A stretch of DNA of 64,000 bases from Clostridium sp. (GCA_018377235.1 JAGZZT010000015.1:62001-126000), one strand, 5' to 3'. Counted from the first letter of the stretch, positions 8,872 to 17,831 are shown. The notes: generated by a model not told the origin, from the sequence alone. Numbers and translations: made by a program.

Positions 8872-9585
8872 TTAAGCATAAAAGTATTTTAATATGGATC
8901 TGGAACTTCCAAATTTACTGGGCGGCTTTCGCGTCAGATCACACTGGGAAAGCGCGTCCTGAATCTGACGGAATAAAAAACGGTCATATTTGATTTCCAG
9001 AATCGTCTCATCTGCAGGCAGGGCTGACATAAAATTCAAATGATGGCTGAACAGGTCATAGCAGAAGGTACAGCACCGCAGATGATTATCCAGGGTAATC
9101 CTGGTATTAAAATCAGGATGTGTGAATGCCCGCCTGTCATATTCAATCAGGGAAACAGGGCGGTATAGTCTGGACGCCATTAAATTATAGGCATAGCGAG
9201 CCGTATCACTGTCATAATTCAGCAGAGCTCCGTAATCTTTGTTCAGAAGCCTTGCGGCATCCTCCCTGGAAATAATAACGCTTTCTTTCAGCTCCCGGCC
9301 AAAGCTTTTACGCTTTAATTCAAATTTAGCTGTTTTGTCATCCGGATGATAGACACGGAGACGAATTCTTTTTTTTTCGTCAGCATGGGCTTTTTTATCC
9401 AGATAATCTTCATTGCATATACTGTCAAAATATACGCTTCTCACTGTATAGCCGTTATATCCGCCGTAGGCATCCGGAGTGAGAAGCTGGCTCAAAGCGT
9501 CCAGCAGATAAAGGCGGTCTGGCAGGGAAATCAGGTATTTTACTTCCCTGCGGGAAACGGCCAGAGTATTGGTTTTTTTGTTCAA
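8872..9585 (-). CDS. Polyphosphate polymerase (VTC) domain protein
   Basis: 237 residues forming a single VTC-type tunnel domain. Characteristic elements are YTVRSVYFDS, KKRIRLRVYHPDD, AKFELKRKSFGRELK, LIEYDRRAF, RITLDNHLR and ILEIKYD, in which Arg/Lys residues line the tunnel and acidic residues bind metal. Eukaryotic VTC4 makes polyphosphate from ATP; bacterial homologues of this short type are annotated by similarity only. Translation starts at TTG 9585 behind GAGGTGA. It heads the minus-strand cluster VTC-DUF4956-MBL lipoprotein-DUF4956. A CotH kinase gene, often linked to such clusters, is absent here. Confidence 0.85.
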   Translation of the reverse strand: MNKKTNTLAVSRREVKYLISLPDRLYLLDALSQLLTPDAYGGYNGYTVRSVYFDSICNEDYLDKKAHADEKKRIRLRVYHPDDKTAKFELKRKSFGRELKESVIISREDAARLLNKDYGALLNYDSDTARYAYNLMASRLYRPVSLIEYDRRAFTHPDFNTRITLDNHLRCCTFCYDLFSHHLNFMSALPADETILEIKYDRFLFRQIQDALSQCDLTRKPPSKFGSSRSILKYFYA

Positions 9586-9724
9586 GACAGGTCACCTCTT
9601 TTCCTTTCACTACTAAATACAAGGGAAGATCTGGATTTGGGTACCATTTTTGGAAAAAAATAAAATTAATTCAGTCTGCCGTAAATTCGTGTTTTACTGA
9701 CAGAAACGATTGGCCTGATATCAG

Positions 9725-9752
9725 TTGACAGAAAAATTCTATCGTGTATACT
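9725..9752 (+). promoter_or_regulatory. Sigma-A-type promoter for the response regulator
   Basis: TTGACA (9725-9730), a 16-bp spacer and TATACT (9747-9752), about 60 bp before the response regulator gene and in the divergent region facing the VTC cluster. Confidence 0.7.
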
Positions 9753-9809
9753 GACGCTATGTGATGTTATACCTGATTTAAAGGAAGCCAGAAGGACATA
9801 TAATATGGA

Positions 9810-11426
9810 ATGGAGAATACGCTTATGCAGCTCATGCTTATCAGCCACGACAGAAACACCATACGCGCTTTAAAAATTGCTCTCAGCGGAACAATAGAGG
9901 AGATTCTGCAGATTACCGCAGCCTACAGCCGGGATCAGGCTGTCTCTCAAATAAAAAGGGAACCGGCGGGACTGGTTATCTGCGACGCCGACATGCCGGG
10001 AAACGAGGGACTTGAAATTCTGAAGGAGCTTCGCGGCCAGAATTACCAAGGAGGCGTTATTTTAGTCAGCGCTTCCTGCAGCCCGGAGCTTACCAGAGAG
10101 GCTCTGCAGCTGGAGGCTGGTGATTTCCTTCTGAAGCCATTGGAAGAAAACAGGCTGAGAGACGCGGTGAAGGGAGTTCTGGCCAGGCAGAGAAAGCGTG
10201 AAGAGGAGGAGCTGAAAAAGGAGTATGGCGACTGCTGGATGGAAAATCATATGGCCATTAAGGAGCTGTTCTGGAAGGATGTGTGTCTGGGAAGAATCAG
10301 GAATGATCCGGAGGTCATCAGCAGGAAGGCTCATGGCTGTAATATACGCCTGGACGCCGACGCCCGCTATCGGATGGTTCTGATTACTATTAAAAATGTA
10401 GAGGAGGTACAGAGGCGCTGGGGCGAGGAACTGTGCCAGTCTGCCATTCAAAATCTGGCCAAGGGAGTGGTGAAGGGAAACGTCCAGACCAGCCAGGTCA
10501 TTGTCATCTACACCAGAGTGGTAGTAATTTTAGATGAAAAAGAAGGAGAGCGTTTCCGGGAAATCGGGCCTGATCTGGTGGAGCGGTGCCGCGACATGTT
10601 CGGTGCCCAGATTTTGTGTTATGTCAGCGAGGATATTTTCTGCGAGGAGATGGAACAGACCTATTCCCGGCTTCTGCGTTTCAGCAAGGACGATGTGCTC
10701 TGTCAGGACAGCATTCAGTATGTGCCGCAAAAGGATGGAGAGAAGGAGGAGGGAGACAGGCGTCTGAAGGAGCGGATTATCCTGCCGTCCGATTGGGGAG
10801 AATTGATTTTGGCTGGCCAGACTGAGGGCCTGGTAGAGAAAATCCGCCGTTTTCTGGTGGAGCAGGCTAAGAAAAAGCGGCTGGATGAGATGAGCTTTCG
10901 GATTTTGCAGCAAGATATTCTGCAGATGTTTTTTGCCTGTATGGAGTACCGGGAAATCAAGGCACATCAGCTGTTTGAGGACAAAGAGGTTTATCAGCAC
11001 TATAAAACCGCCTGTTTTTCTATTGACGATATGTGCCGCTGGATCCGCATGTGCATGGAGCTGATTACTCGCCTTTCTTTTCCAGACGGAAACGGCAGCG
11101 GGGCGGAACTGACGGGCCGGATCAAGGGGATGATCAAGGAAAATTTAAAGACAGGAATCACCCGGAAGGAGATTGCCAGAGAATTGAACCTGAATCCTGA
11201 TTATGTAAACCGTATTTTCAAGAAAGAGACGGGCATGACAGTGAAGGAGTACGCCATTAAAAAGAGGATGAAGCAGGCGGAACATCTTTTAAAGAACTCT
11301 GATCTTCCAGTCAGCGGAATCGCCGCTGAGGTGGGTTACGATAATTTTTCCCACTTTATCCGCATGTTCCGCAAGGAGACGGGATATACCCCTAAACAGT
11401 ATAAAAAGAGATTTCGCGAAGTATAA
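9810..11426 (+). CDS. YesN-like response regulator with AraC-type DNA-binding domain
   Basis: 538 residues. The N-terminal receiver domain (about 7-125) has its phospho-acceptor in VICDADMPG near residue 58 and its conserved lysine in FLLKP near residue 108. A long middle region follows, then two AraC helix-turn-helix motifs at the C terminus (ITRKEIARELNLNPDYVNRI and VSGIAAEVGYDNFSHFIRMF). ATG 9810 is used here; ATG 9825 is a good alternative with GGAG nine bases upstream. Such regulators usually pair with a YesM-type sensor kinase, but none is adjacent. It precedes a sugar ABC operon whose promoter region carries AraC-like direct repeats, so it probably activates that operon. Confidence 0.88.
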   Translation: MENTLMQLMLISHDRNTIRALKIALSGTIEEILQITAAYSRDQAVSQIKREPAGLVICDADMPGNEGLEILKELRGQNYQGGVILVSASCSPELTREALQLEAGDFLLKPLEENRLRDAVKGVLARQRKREEEELKKEYGDCWMENHMAIKELFWKDVCLGRIRNDPEVISRKAHGCNIRLDADARYRMVLITIKNVEEVQRRWGEELCQSAIQNLAKGVVKGNVQTSQVIVIYTRVVVILDEKEGERFREIGPDLVERCRDMFGAQILCYVSEDIFCEEMEQTYSRLLRFSKDDVLCQDSIQYVPQKDGEKEEGDRRLKERIILPSDWGELILAGQTEGLVEKIRRFLVEQAKKKRLDEMSFRILQQDILQMFFACMEYREIKAHQLFEDKEVYQHYKTACFSIDDMCRWIRMCMELITRLSFPDGNGSGAELTGRIKGMIKENLKTGITRKEIARELNLNPDYVNRIFKKETGMTVKEYAIKKRMKQAEHLLKNSDLPVSGIAAEVGYDNFSHFIRMFRKETGYTPKQYKKRFREV

Positions 11427-11433
11427 GTCTGAA

Positions 11434-11510
11434 AAATACAATAATATCGAAAAAATGCTATTTATGTCGAGAAATGAAAATATAAATAGCATTTTTTTAT
11501 TGTATTTGTA
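11434..11510 (+). terminator. Long terminator hairpin after the response regulator
   Basis: Nested inverted repeats, outer AAATACAATAA/TTATTGTATTT and inner AAAATGCTATTTAT/ATAAATAGCATTTT, with a seven-T run inside the 3' arm. The structure separates the regulator from the following operon. Confidence 0.8.
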
Positions 11511-11528
11511 AAATAGCAGAGATAAAAA

Positions 11529-11592
11529 AGTCGGAAAAGTGATAAAAATAGTCGGAAGAGAGAAAGACGCAGAGATGAAAATTCAATATAAT
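11529..11592 (+). promoter_or_regulatory. Activator-type promoter with two 21-bp-spaced direct repeats
   Basis: AGTCGGAA occurs at 11529-11536 and again at 11550-11557, exactly 21 bp apart (two helical turns). A TATAAT -10 box follows at 11587-11592, and no recognisable -35 box lies between. This arrangement is usual for AraC-family activation. The regulator encoded just upstream is the obvious candidate to bind here. Confidence 0.6.
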
Positions 11593-11643
11593 TAAAAGGA
11601 AAAAAGCTTTATAGAGGTTTGGATCAGCAGATGGGAGGCAGAT

Positions 11644-12480
11644 ATGGCAGATATCAGTTCAAGGGTGCGTCTGGTAGTCAGTGACGTGGATGGGACTTTG
11701 GTTGGCGCGGATTGCGTCATGGGAGAAGGAATCAGACAGCTTGCACAGCTGCTTTCTGAACAGCACATCGCCTTTACACTGGCCAGCGGAAGACCGGTTG
11801 GAATGCTTGAGGATTACAGGAAAGCTCTTAATATTACACTTCCGGTGGTGGCGTCCAACGGAGCGGCAGGCCACGATGGAGAAAAATTTATCTGGGAAGA
11901 GCTTCTTCCGGCAGATGCGGTGAGACGCACAGTGGAGGAGGCGGACCGTATGGGGCTTGCTGTCTTCCTGACAGATGAGAACACAGAGGGAGTTTACCGG
12001 CAGAACGACTATATCCGCCGGAAATCTCAGGAAAGCGGTCTCTACAAACATCTGATCTGCCCGGAAGGGGACGAGTGGGACAGACTGAGGCTTCAGAAGC
12101 TTATGATTATTGATCCGGACAGCCCCGGCCGGTGCGATATGCTTCGCCCTCTTCTTGAGGAGGAAAAAAACAGAATTCACGTAGTCCGGTACGGCAGCCG
12201 CTGCTTTGAGGCCATGCCGGAAGGCTGCAGCAAGGGAACGGGAGTAAAACGGCTTGCCCGCTATCTGGGAATCAGCCGGGAGGAGATTCTGGTGATTGGA
12301 GATAACGCCAACGACCTGGACATGTTTTCAGCTGCAGGAATCAGAGCGGCCGTAGGAAACGCCGAGGAGGTTCTCAAGGAACAGGCTGATTATGTCTGTC
12401 AGGGGGAGACGGTTTACGGCGTGATCGAGGCGGTGAAGCGCTACTGTGAATCAGCTAATTGTGGAGGAAAAATGGAGTGA
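11644..12480 (+). CDS. HAD superfamily (Cof-type) phosphatase
   Basis: 278 residues with the HAD motifs: DVDGTL near residue 14 (nucleophile Asp), the TLASGRPVGM segment (motif II), a lysine in KLMIID, and VIGDNANDLDMF near 220 (motif IV). The large cap after motif II is of the Cof/YbiV type that dephosphorylates sugar phosphates. A GGGAGG site precedes ATG 11644. It is the first gene of the ABC transporter operon; its TGA overlaps the GTG start of the permease. It may dephosphorylate an intermediate from the imported compound; the substrate is unknown. Confidence 0.85.
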   Translation: MADISSRVRLVVSDVDGTLVGADCVMGEGIRQLAQLLSEQHIAFTLASGRPVGMLEDYRKALNITLPVVASNGAAGHDGEKFIWEELLPADAVRRTVEEADRMGLAVFLTDENTEGVYRQNDYIRRKSQESGLYKHLICPEGDEWDRLRLQKLMIIDPDSPGRCDMLRPLLEEEKNRIHVVRYGSRCFEAMPEGCSKGTGVKRLARYLGISREEILVIGDNANDLDMFSAAGIRAAVGNAEEVLKEQADYVCQGETVYGVIEAVKRYCESANCGGKME

Positions 12481-13343
12481 AAAAATCGGTTCTAAAAAAG
12501 GCGGAGCCTTACTTGTGGCTTTTGCCGGCATTTATTCTATTTGGTGTGTTTACCTTTTATCCGTTTCTGGTAACAGTGTTTAAGAGTCTTTTCATTGTGG
12601 ACTCCTATGGAAATTTAAAACGGTTTGTAGGGCTTGAAAACTATGCCTATATTTTACAGGACGAGGTATTTATCAAGTCTATCATAAATACCATTATTTT
12701 TACCCTGCTGACGGTTCCGATTTCCAAAATTCTGGGCCTTCTGCTGGCGCTTTTAGCCAATAAGAGAAGGAAAACGTCGGCCTTTTACGAGGCGTCCTTT
12801 GCCGTTCCCATGGCCATGGCCTCCTCGGTAACAGCCATGATTTTCCAGCTGCTTTTTGTGCCGAGCCTGGGATTCATCAACGGTGTATTTGGTCTGGATA
12901 TTCAGTGGCTTAACGATCCCAAATTTGCCCTGCTGTCCATTGCCATCGTACAGATCTGGCTGTCTACAGGCTACGCGTTTATCTTTCTTTTATCAGCAGT
13001 CAGAGGGATCTCACAGGATATTATCGAGAGCGCGTCTTTAGAGGGAGCGACGCCTCTCCAGATGCTTTTAAAGATTTATCTGCCCCTTACCTCACCGACC
13101 ATGTTTTACCTGATTATTACGGATATTTCCTTCAGCGTAATGATGATGAGTCTTTCCAACGTCCTTACAAACGGAGGACCGCAGAACTCTACTATTACCA
13201 TGATGCAGTATATTTACAAACAGATTTCCGGTACGGCCAACTATACTAACGCCAACCCGGCGGCGATTATCGCCTTCCTGATCGCTTTTGCGGCTACTAT
13301 GGCCGGTTTTGCGTGGGAGAAGAAAGGAGTACATTATCAATGA
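12477..13343 (+). CDS. Carbohydrate ABC transporter permease (UgpA/MalF-like)
   Basis: 288 residues with about six membrane helices and the EAA loop for the ATPase (IIESASLEGATPLQMLLKIY, near residues 180-200). It begins with a first helix ending in FTFYPFLVTVFKSLF, typical of MalF/UgpA-type permeases. GTG 12477 is chosen because GGAGG ends nine bases before it and it overlaps the previous stop as GTGA. The end overlaps the next permease start by ATGA. The partner permease and binding protein follow, but no ATPase gene is in the operon. Confidence 0.9.
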   Translation: MKKSVLKKAEPYLWLLPAFILFGVFTFYPFLVTVFKSLFIVDSYGNLKRFVGLENYAYILQDEVFIKSIINTIIFTLLTVPISKILGLLLALLANKRRKTSAFYEASFAVPMAMASSVTAMIFQLLFVPSLGFINGVFGLDIQWLNDPKFALLSIAIVQIWLSTGYAFIFLLSAVRGISQDIIESASLEGATPLQMLLKIYLPLTSPTMFYLIITDISFSVMMMSLSNVLTNGGPQNSTITMMQYIYKQISGTANYTNANPAAIIAFLIAFAATMAGFAWEKKGVHYQ

Positions 13344-14164
13344 GAAAGAAGACCATGTATGACATACTGATTCAGGCGGTCTGTATTTTCTGCGCCCTGT
13401 TGATACTGTTTCCGATTCTTTACGCTGCCTCCGTATCTTTTATGGAGCAGAAGGACGTGCTGTCTTCCCCGCCGAATCTTCTGCCGCCTAAGCCTACGTT
13501 AGAAAACTATAAGACGGCGTTCTCCAGAACCATGCTGCTTCGCTACATGCTGAATTCCTTTATTGTAGCATCTGTCTGCAGCGTAGCCAGAATGGTGACT
13601 GCTACTATGGCTGCCTTTGCCTTCTCATTTTTTGAGTTTAAGGGAAAGAAGCTTTTATTTGCACTGACTATGGCTACCATCATGATTCCGCCGGATGTGC
13701 TGATTGTATCAAACTTTACTACCATCAGCCGTATGGGACTGATTAATACCTATGCTGGAATATGCTCGATTTTCCTGGTGTCAGCCACCAACATATTCCT
13801 GCTGCGCCAGTTTTATCTCTCCTTTGTCAAATCGTTAAAGGAGGCGGCCTATGTGGACGGCTGCGGCAACGTGAGATTTTTCCTCTGGGTGCTGCTTCCA
13901 GCCAGCAAGCCGATTATGGTAACAGTATTTCTCTCCTCCTTTGTCAGTGTGTGGAACCAGTATGTGTGGCCCATGCTTGTCACTAACAGGAACGAGATGC
14001 GTACTATCCAGGTGGGAATTACTATGTTAAAGGACAGGGAGTCCGCTATTTTCGGTCCGGTTATGGCCGGCGTTATTGTGGCTCTTCTGCCTACTGTGCT
14101 GCTGTTCCTGATTTTCCAGAGGAAAATCGTCAGCGGTATGATGAGCGGTTCTGTAAAGGAATAA
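13340..14164 (+). CDS. Carbohydrate ABC transporter permease (UgpE/MalG-like)
   Basis: 274 residues with six membrane helices, an EAA-type loop (SFVKSLKEAAYVDGCGNVRF, near residues 160-180) and a FVSVWNQYVWPMLVT segment typical of MalG-type permeases. The start at 13340 follows AAAGGAG and overlaps the upstream TGA. With the UgpA-like protein it forms the channel dimer. Energy must come from an ATPase encoded elsewhere, as is common for family-1 sugar transporters that share an MsmK-like subunit. Confidence 0.9.
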   Translation: MRKKTMYDILIQAVCIFCALLILFPILYAASVSFMEQKDVLSSPPNLLPPKPTLENYKTAFSRTMLLRYMLNSFIVASVCSVARMVTATMAAFAFSFFEFKGKKLLFALTMATIMIPPDVLIVSNFTTISRMGLINTYAGICSIFLVSATNIFLLRQFYLSFVKSLKEAAYVDGCGNVRFFLWVLLPASKPIMVTVFLSSFVSVWNQYVWPMLVTNRNEMRTIQVGITMLKDRESAIFGPVMAGVIVALLPTVLLFLIFQRKIVSGMMSGSVKE

Positions 14165-14208
14165 AAAATTCAAATAAACTAGAAAACCTACACAAGGAGG
14201 ACAAGAAC

Positions 14209-15573
14209 ATGAAATTAAAGAAAATGACAGTGGCTGCAGCCGCTGGGGTCATGGCATTGAGCCTGGCAGGCTGTGCAGGAGGATCCGGAGACGGAGCAGA
14301 TAAGAATGCCGCAGTGGGAACGGTCAACGAGGACGGTACAAGAGAGGTTGTATTCTGGCATTCCATGGACGGCGTGTACGGAGAGATTACTCAGAAGCAG
14401 GTGGATCAGTTCAACGAGACCATTGGAAAGGAAAAGAAAATCCACGTAACTCCTGTATTCCAGAACTGGCCGGGAACAGAGGCGCTGACAGCCGCTATGT
14501 CCACGGATGATGTAGAAAATATGCCTGATGTGATTCAGCTGTACGGCGAGCATGTAAGCCTGGTAAGAGATTATGAGCGTCTTGTAACTGCTGAGGATAT
14601 GCTGGCGGGAGAGGGCAATTCCGTTTCCAGGGAGGATTTGATTCCAAACGCAGTTTCTTCATTCTCTATTAACGGAAAGCTGGCTGGACTTCCGTGGAGT
14701 ACGTCCACGCTGCTTCTTTACTACAACCAGGATTATCTGGATCAGATCGGAGCACAGGTTCCTCAGACCATTGACGAGATGGCTTCTATTTTAGGACAGT
14801 TAAAGGACGAGACTGATGCAGAGTATGGCTTAAATGTGAGAGTCAGCCTGTTTGAGCTGGGCAACTGGATTGCCACACAGGGAGAGGGAACCTATCTGGG
14901 AGACAACGAGAGCGGCCACAGCGACAAGATGAAGACAATGGCCTGCGAGGAGGCCCTTGACAAATATCTGGCCGAGTGGCAGAAGGTAGTGGACACAGGA
15001 GCCTACAAGCCGACCAATGATTCCATCAACGAGGAGTTCGCCCAGGGAATCAACGCCATGGCTATCATGAGCAGTTCCCGTATTCCGACCATCAAGGAAC
15101 TGGTAGGCGACAGCTTTAACTGGGGCGTAGCTCAGATTCCGCTGGTATCTTCCGATGATATCGGAGGAGCTTACCCAAGCGGTTCCGGACTTTTCCTCTT
15201 AAACCGCGGCGACGAGGAGACGGTGAAGGCGGCATGGGAGTTCGAGCAGTACATGGTTTCTCCTGAAGCTCAGGCCATGTGGTTAGACGGAACCGGATAT
15301 ATCCCGGTTAATAAAAACAGCGCAGAGCTTGAAAGCTATCAGAATGCGATTGCCGAGACTCCTCAGTTAGCAGTTCCGGGAGAGGTTATGATGAAGGCCA
15401 ACGAGGCGGTGCTGGCTCCGTTTGTGCCGAACTCTGATGCAGTGGACACAACGATCAAGGACGCCATGCTGATGTTCGGAAACGGACAGGCTTCTGCAGA
15501 GGATACAAAGACAGCGATCATCGATGGCTGCAACCAGATTTTCAGCGATTACTACCGTGCAAACGGAGAATAA
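14209..15573 (+). CDS. Extracellular solute-binding lipoprotein (family 1)
   Basis: 454 residues with a lipoprotein signal (lysine-rich start, lipobox SLAGC, Cys22) and a type 1 sugar-binding fold: REVVFWHSMDGVYGE at the start of the mature part, GLPWSTSTLLLYYN in the hinge region, AAWEFEQYMVSPEAQAMWL and the closing TGYIPVN segment. ATG 14209 has AAGGAGG upstream. It captures the ligand for the two permeases before it. The nucleoside hydrolase downstream suggests, without proving, a ribose-containing or glycosylated ligand. Confidence 0.9.
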   Translation: MKLKKMTVAAAAGVMALSLAGCAGGSGDGADKNAAVGTVNEDGTREVVFWHSMDGVYGEITQKQVDQFNETIGKEKKIHVTPVFQNWPGTEALTAAMSTDDVENMPDVIQLYGEHVSLVRDYERLVTAEDMLAGEGNSVSREDLIPNAVSSFSINGKLAGLPWSTSTLLLYYNQDYLDQIGAQVPQTIDEMASILGQLKDETDAEYGLNVRVSLFELGNWIATQGEGTYLGDNESGHSDKMKTMACEEALDKYLAEWQKVVDTGAYKPTNDSINEEFAQGINAMAIMSSSRIPTIKELVGDSFNWGVAQIPLVSSDDIGGAYPSGSGLFLLNRGDEETVKAAWEFEQYMVSPEAQAMWLDGTGYIPVNKNSAELESYQNAIAETPQLAVPGEVMMKANEAVLAPFVPNSDAVDTTIKDAMLMFGNGQASAEDTKTAIIDGCNQIFSDYYRANGE

Positions 15574-15647
15574 AGCAGTACGTCAGATCAAAACAGCAGG
15601 AAAAGAGAGTATAAAAGCTTATTAAAAAGGTTAGGAATTAGAACAAT

Positions 15648-16589
15648 ATGACAGACAGAATAACCAGAAAAGTGATCATTGACACTGATCCCAGCGCGGA
15701 TGACGCGATTGCCCTGATGTTAGCCATGGCTTCGCCGGAGCTGGAGATCCTGGGAATGACGGCTGCCTTCGGGGTCTGTGATTCAGCCAGAAGCATTAAG
15801 AATATTTTGAAGATCCAGACGCTTTGCGGCAGAGAGGAGATTCCGGCGGTACAGGGGGCAGAGATGCCCCTTGTTCGCCGCATGGAGTTTGACGATGCCT
15901 ACTGCGGCTGTGACGGCCTGTCCCAGACCGGACTTCCGGAACCGGGGAAAAAGGCTGAGACAGGGGAGGCATGGCGTTTTATGGCGGAAGCAGTAAAACG
16001 CTTTCCTGGGGAGGTATCTATCATCTCCCTGGCGCCTATGACGAATCTGGCCCTGATGATTCAAAATGACCCAGCGGCGGCTAAAGCCGCCGCTGGGATC
16101 TACACCATAGCAGGAAGCTATGGCCTGAGGCCTGATTATGAAAATTTAAATCCCAGGCCTGAGTGGAATCTGGCTCAGGATCCAGAGGCGGCCGCAGCGG
16201 TATTTAGCTCTGGCATTCCCGTCATGGCGGCCGGCCTGGACGTGACAAGACGCCTTGACAATTCCATGATGGATTGGCTGCTGGCCAGAGCGGGAGAAAA
16301 CGTGAAATCGAAGTTTTTAAGGCAGGCGGTGCAGTTTAACCTGGATCATGGTTTAGAGCCCTACAGCCTTTTGGTAGACAGCGCCGCTGTCTGTCTGGCT
16401 CTCTGCCCGGAGATAGCGAAAACGATTTCCGGACATGTAATGGTGGAGACCAGAGGAGAGTACACCACAGGGCAGACGATCTTTGGAAACAGCGGCAGAT
16501 TTAAGAAACAGGGTTCCCCAGTACAGGCAGCCTGGGACTACGACTGGGAGAAACTTTTAAGTTTTCTTGAAAAACGAGTATTTTCTTGA
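15648..16589 (+). CDS. Inosine/uridine-preferring nucleoside hydrolase family protein
   Basis: 313 residues. The N-terminal IIDTDPSADDAIALML (near residues 10-25) is the calcium-binding aspartate cluster of nucleoside hydrolases. VSIISLAPMTNLALMIQ, a NPRPEWNLAQDPEAAAAVF segment with the conserved Glu-Asn-Asp pattern, and a C-terminal His/Asp region follow. These enzymes cleave N-ribosidic bonds to ribose and base. It lies in the ABC operon directly after the binding protein, so the imported ligand may be a nucleoside or a related N-glycoside. Family assignment is firm; the substrate is inferred. Confidence 0.88.
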   Translation: MTDRITRKVIIDTDPSADDAIALMLAMASPELEILGMTAAFGVCDSARSIKNILKIQTLCGREEIPAVQGAEMPLVRRMEFDDAYCGCDGLSQTGLPEPGKKAETGEAWRFMAEAVKRFPGEVSIISLAPMTNLALMIQNDPAAAKAAAGIYTIAGSYGLRPDYENLNPRPEWNLAQDPEAAAAVFSSGIPVMAAGLDVTRRLDNSMMDWLLARAGENVKSKFLRQAVQFNLDHGLEPYSLLVDSAAVCLALCPEIAKTISGHVMVETRGEYTTGQTIFGNSGRFKKQGSPVQAAWDYDWEKLLSFLEKRVFS

Positions 16590-16690
16590 AAAACGAAAAA
16601 TTCAATTTTATTTAGAACATTTTTGTTACAGGCAGTCTTACGCCTCTGTCTTTTTAAGATGAAAAATGAAACATGGAAAGGTTTTAAAAT

Positions 16691-17569
16691 ATGAAATTAT
16701 CCACATCCACCAATATCGTATTTGAGAGGCCGGATAAGAGTATTATGCCCATGGAGGATATGATGGAGCTGGCCTTTGCGGCAGGCTTCGATACCTTCGA
16801 CATCAGCTTTTATGACTGGTCTCTGCCCCATTCCCCGTTTCTGACGGATCAGTGGGAGAAATGGCTGGCCCGCATTGAGAGAAAAAGGGACGAGCTGGGC
16901 GTTTTCTTCGGACAGTGCCACGCCTACACCTACAATTTTTGTGCGCCTATGACAGCCGCTGAGAGAGCCCGCCATGAGGAGCTGGTCGAGCGTTCCATCT
17001 ATTGCTGCGCGGCTTTGGGATCCCCCCTCTGCGTAACTCACCCGGAGACGGATTTCGACAGCCCCGCCCTGGTGAAATCCTCCAAAGAGAAGAATACGGC
17101 TTATTTTCAGGAGCTTTTAAGAAAAACTGAGAAATATTCCATGGCCTTTGCTATCGAAAATATGTGCGACTACTCCATTGCCCCGAAGCGTAAATACTGC
17201 GCTACGCCGGAGGAGATGGTGGATTTCGTTACTTCCTTTAATGATGAGAGAATGGGAATCTGCTGGGATTTCGAGCACGCTGACATTATGAAGCAGGATC
17301 AGAGGCAGTCCCTGCTCTATATCGGAAAGCATTTAAAGGCCACCCATGTGTCAGACACCCACAGCATGACAGACCCGGATCTGATGCACGTGATGCCGCT
17401 GTTCGGCACAGTAAACTGGAAAGAAGTGGTGCAGACATTAAGGGAGATCGGCTACACCGGATATTTCAGCTTCGAGGCCAATAACTACGGAAATTATTTC
17501 CCTGATGAACTGCTCCCCACGGCCCTCCGCCTGGCCAGGGAAATCGGGGAGTACCTGATAAAGCTGTAA
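16691..17569 (+). CDS. Sugar phosphate isomerase/epimerase (TIM barrel)
   Basis: 292 residues of the xylose-isomerase-like/AP-endonuclease-2 superfamily. Metal and catalytic positions are visible in FGQCHAYTYN, AIENMCD, MGICWDFEHADI, THVSDTHS and GYFSFEANN, where Glu, His and Asp residues coordinate the metal. It probably interconverts a sugar released inside the cell, for instance after nucleoside hydrolase action. It is the last gene of the ABC operon and is followed by a terminator. The specific sugar cannot be told. Confidence 0.85.
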   Translation: MKLSTSTNIVFERPDKSIMPMEDMMELAFAAGFDTFDISFYDWSLPHSPFLTDQWEKWLARIERKRDELGVFFGQCHAYTYNFCAPMTAAERARHEELVERSIYCCAALGSPLCVTHPETDFDSPALVKSSKEKNTAYFQELLRKTEKYSMAFAIENMCDYSIAPKRKYCATPEEMVDFVTSFNDERMGICWDFEHADIMKQDQRQSLLYIGKHLKATHVSDTHSMTDPDLMHVMPLFGTVNWKEVVQTLREIGYTGYFSFEANNYGNYFPDELLPTALRLAREIGEYLIKL

Positions 17570-17570
17570 A

Positions 17571-17624
17571 AGGAAGAAGAGAAGAAGAGAAAGACACAGG
17601 AATCTTTCTTTTCTTCTTTTTTTT
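17571..17624 (+). terminator. Terminator of the sugar ABC operon
   Basis: A purine arm (AAGAAGAGAAAGA) pairs with TCTTTCTTTTCTT across a short loop (CACAGGAA) and runs into an eight-T tract. Confidence 0.85.
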
Positions 17625-17758
17625 GCGGGAGGAGGCTGGCGTGAGGTGGATTTGCACAGCTGAAAACAGCTTGCTATGAAAAAACAGATATGGTATTTTG
17701 AGTATAGAAAAGGGAAGGATTTGATGAAACTGAATTGACCGAGCAAAGCGAGGGGATG

Positions 17759-17782
17759 CTTCTTGTCCGTAAGGGCAAGAAG
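17759..17782 (+). other. Short hairpin with GTAA loop at the edge of an A+T-rich patch
   Basis: CTTCTTGTCC and GGGCAAGAAG flank a GTAA tetraloop, preceded by GACCGAGCAAAGCGAGGGGA. The block resembles nothing in the adjacent operon and marks the start of the A+T-rich hypothetical genes. Its function is unknown; it may be a remnant of an inserted segment. Confidence 0.5.
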
Positions 17783-17831
17783 ATGGGAGCGGAAAAGAAC
17801 AAGAAAATTGGAAGTTATGGAGGGAATGAAT

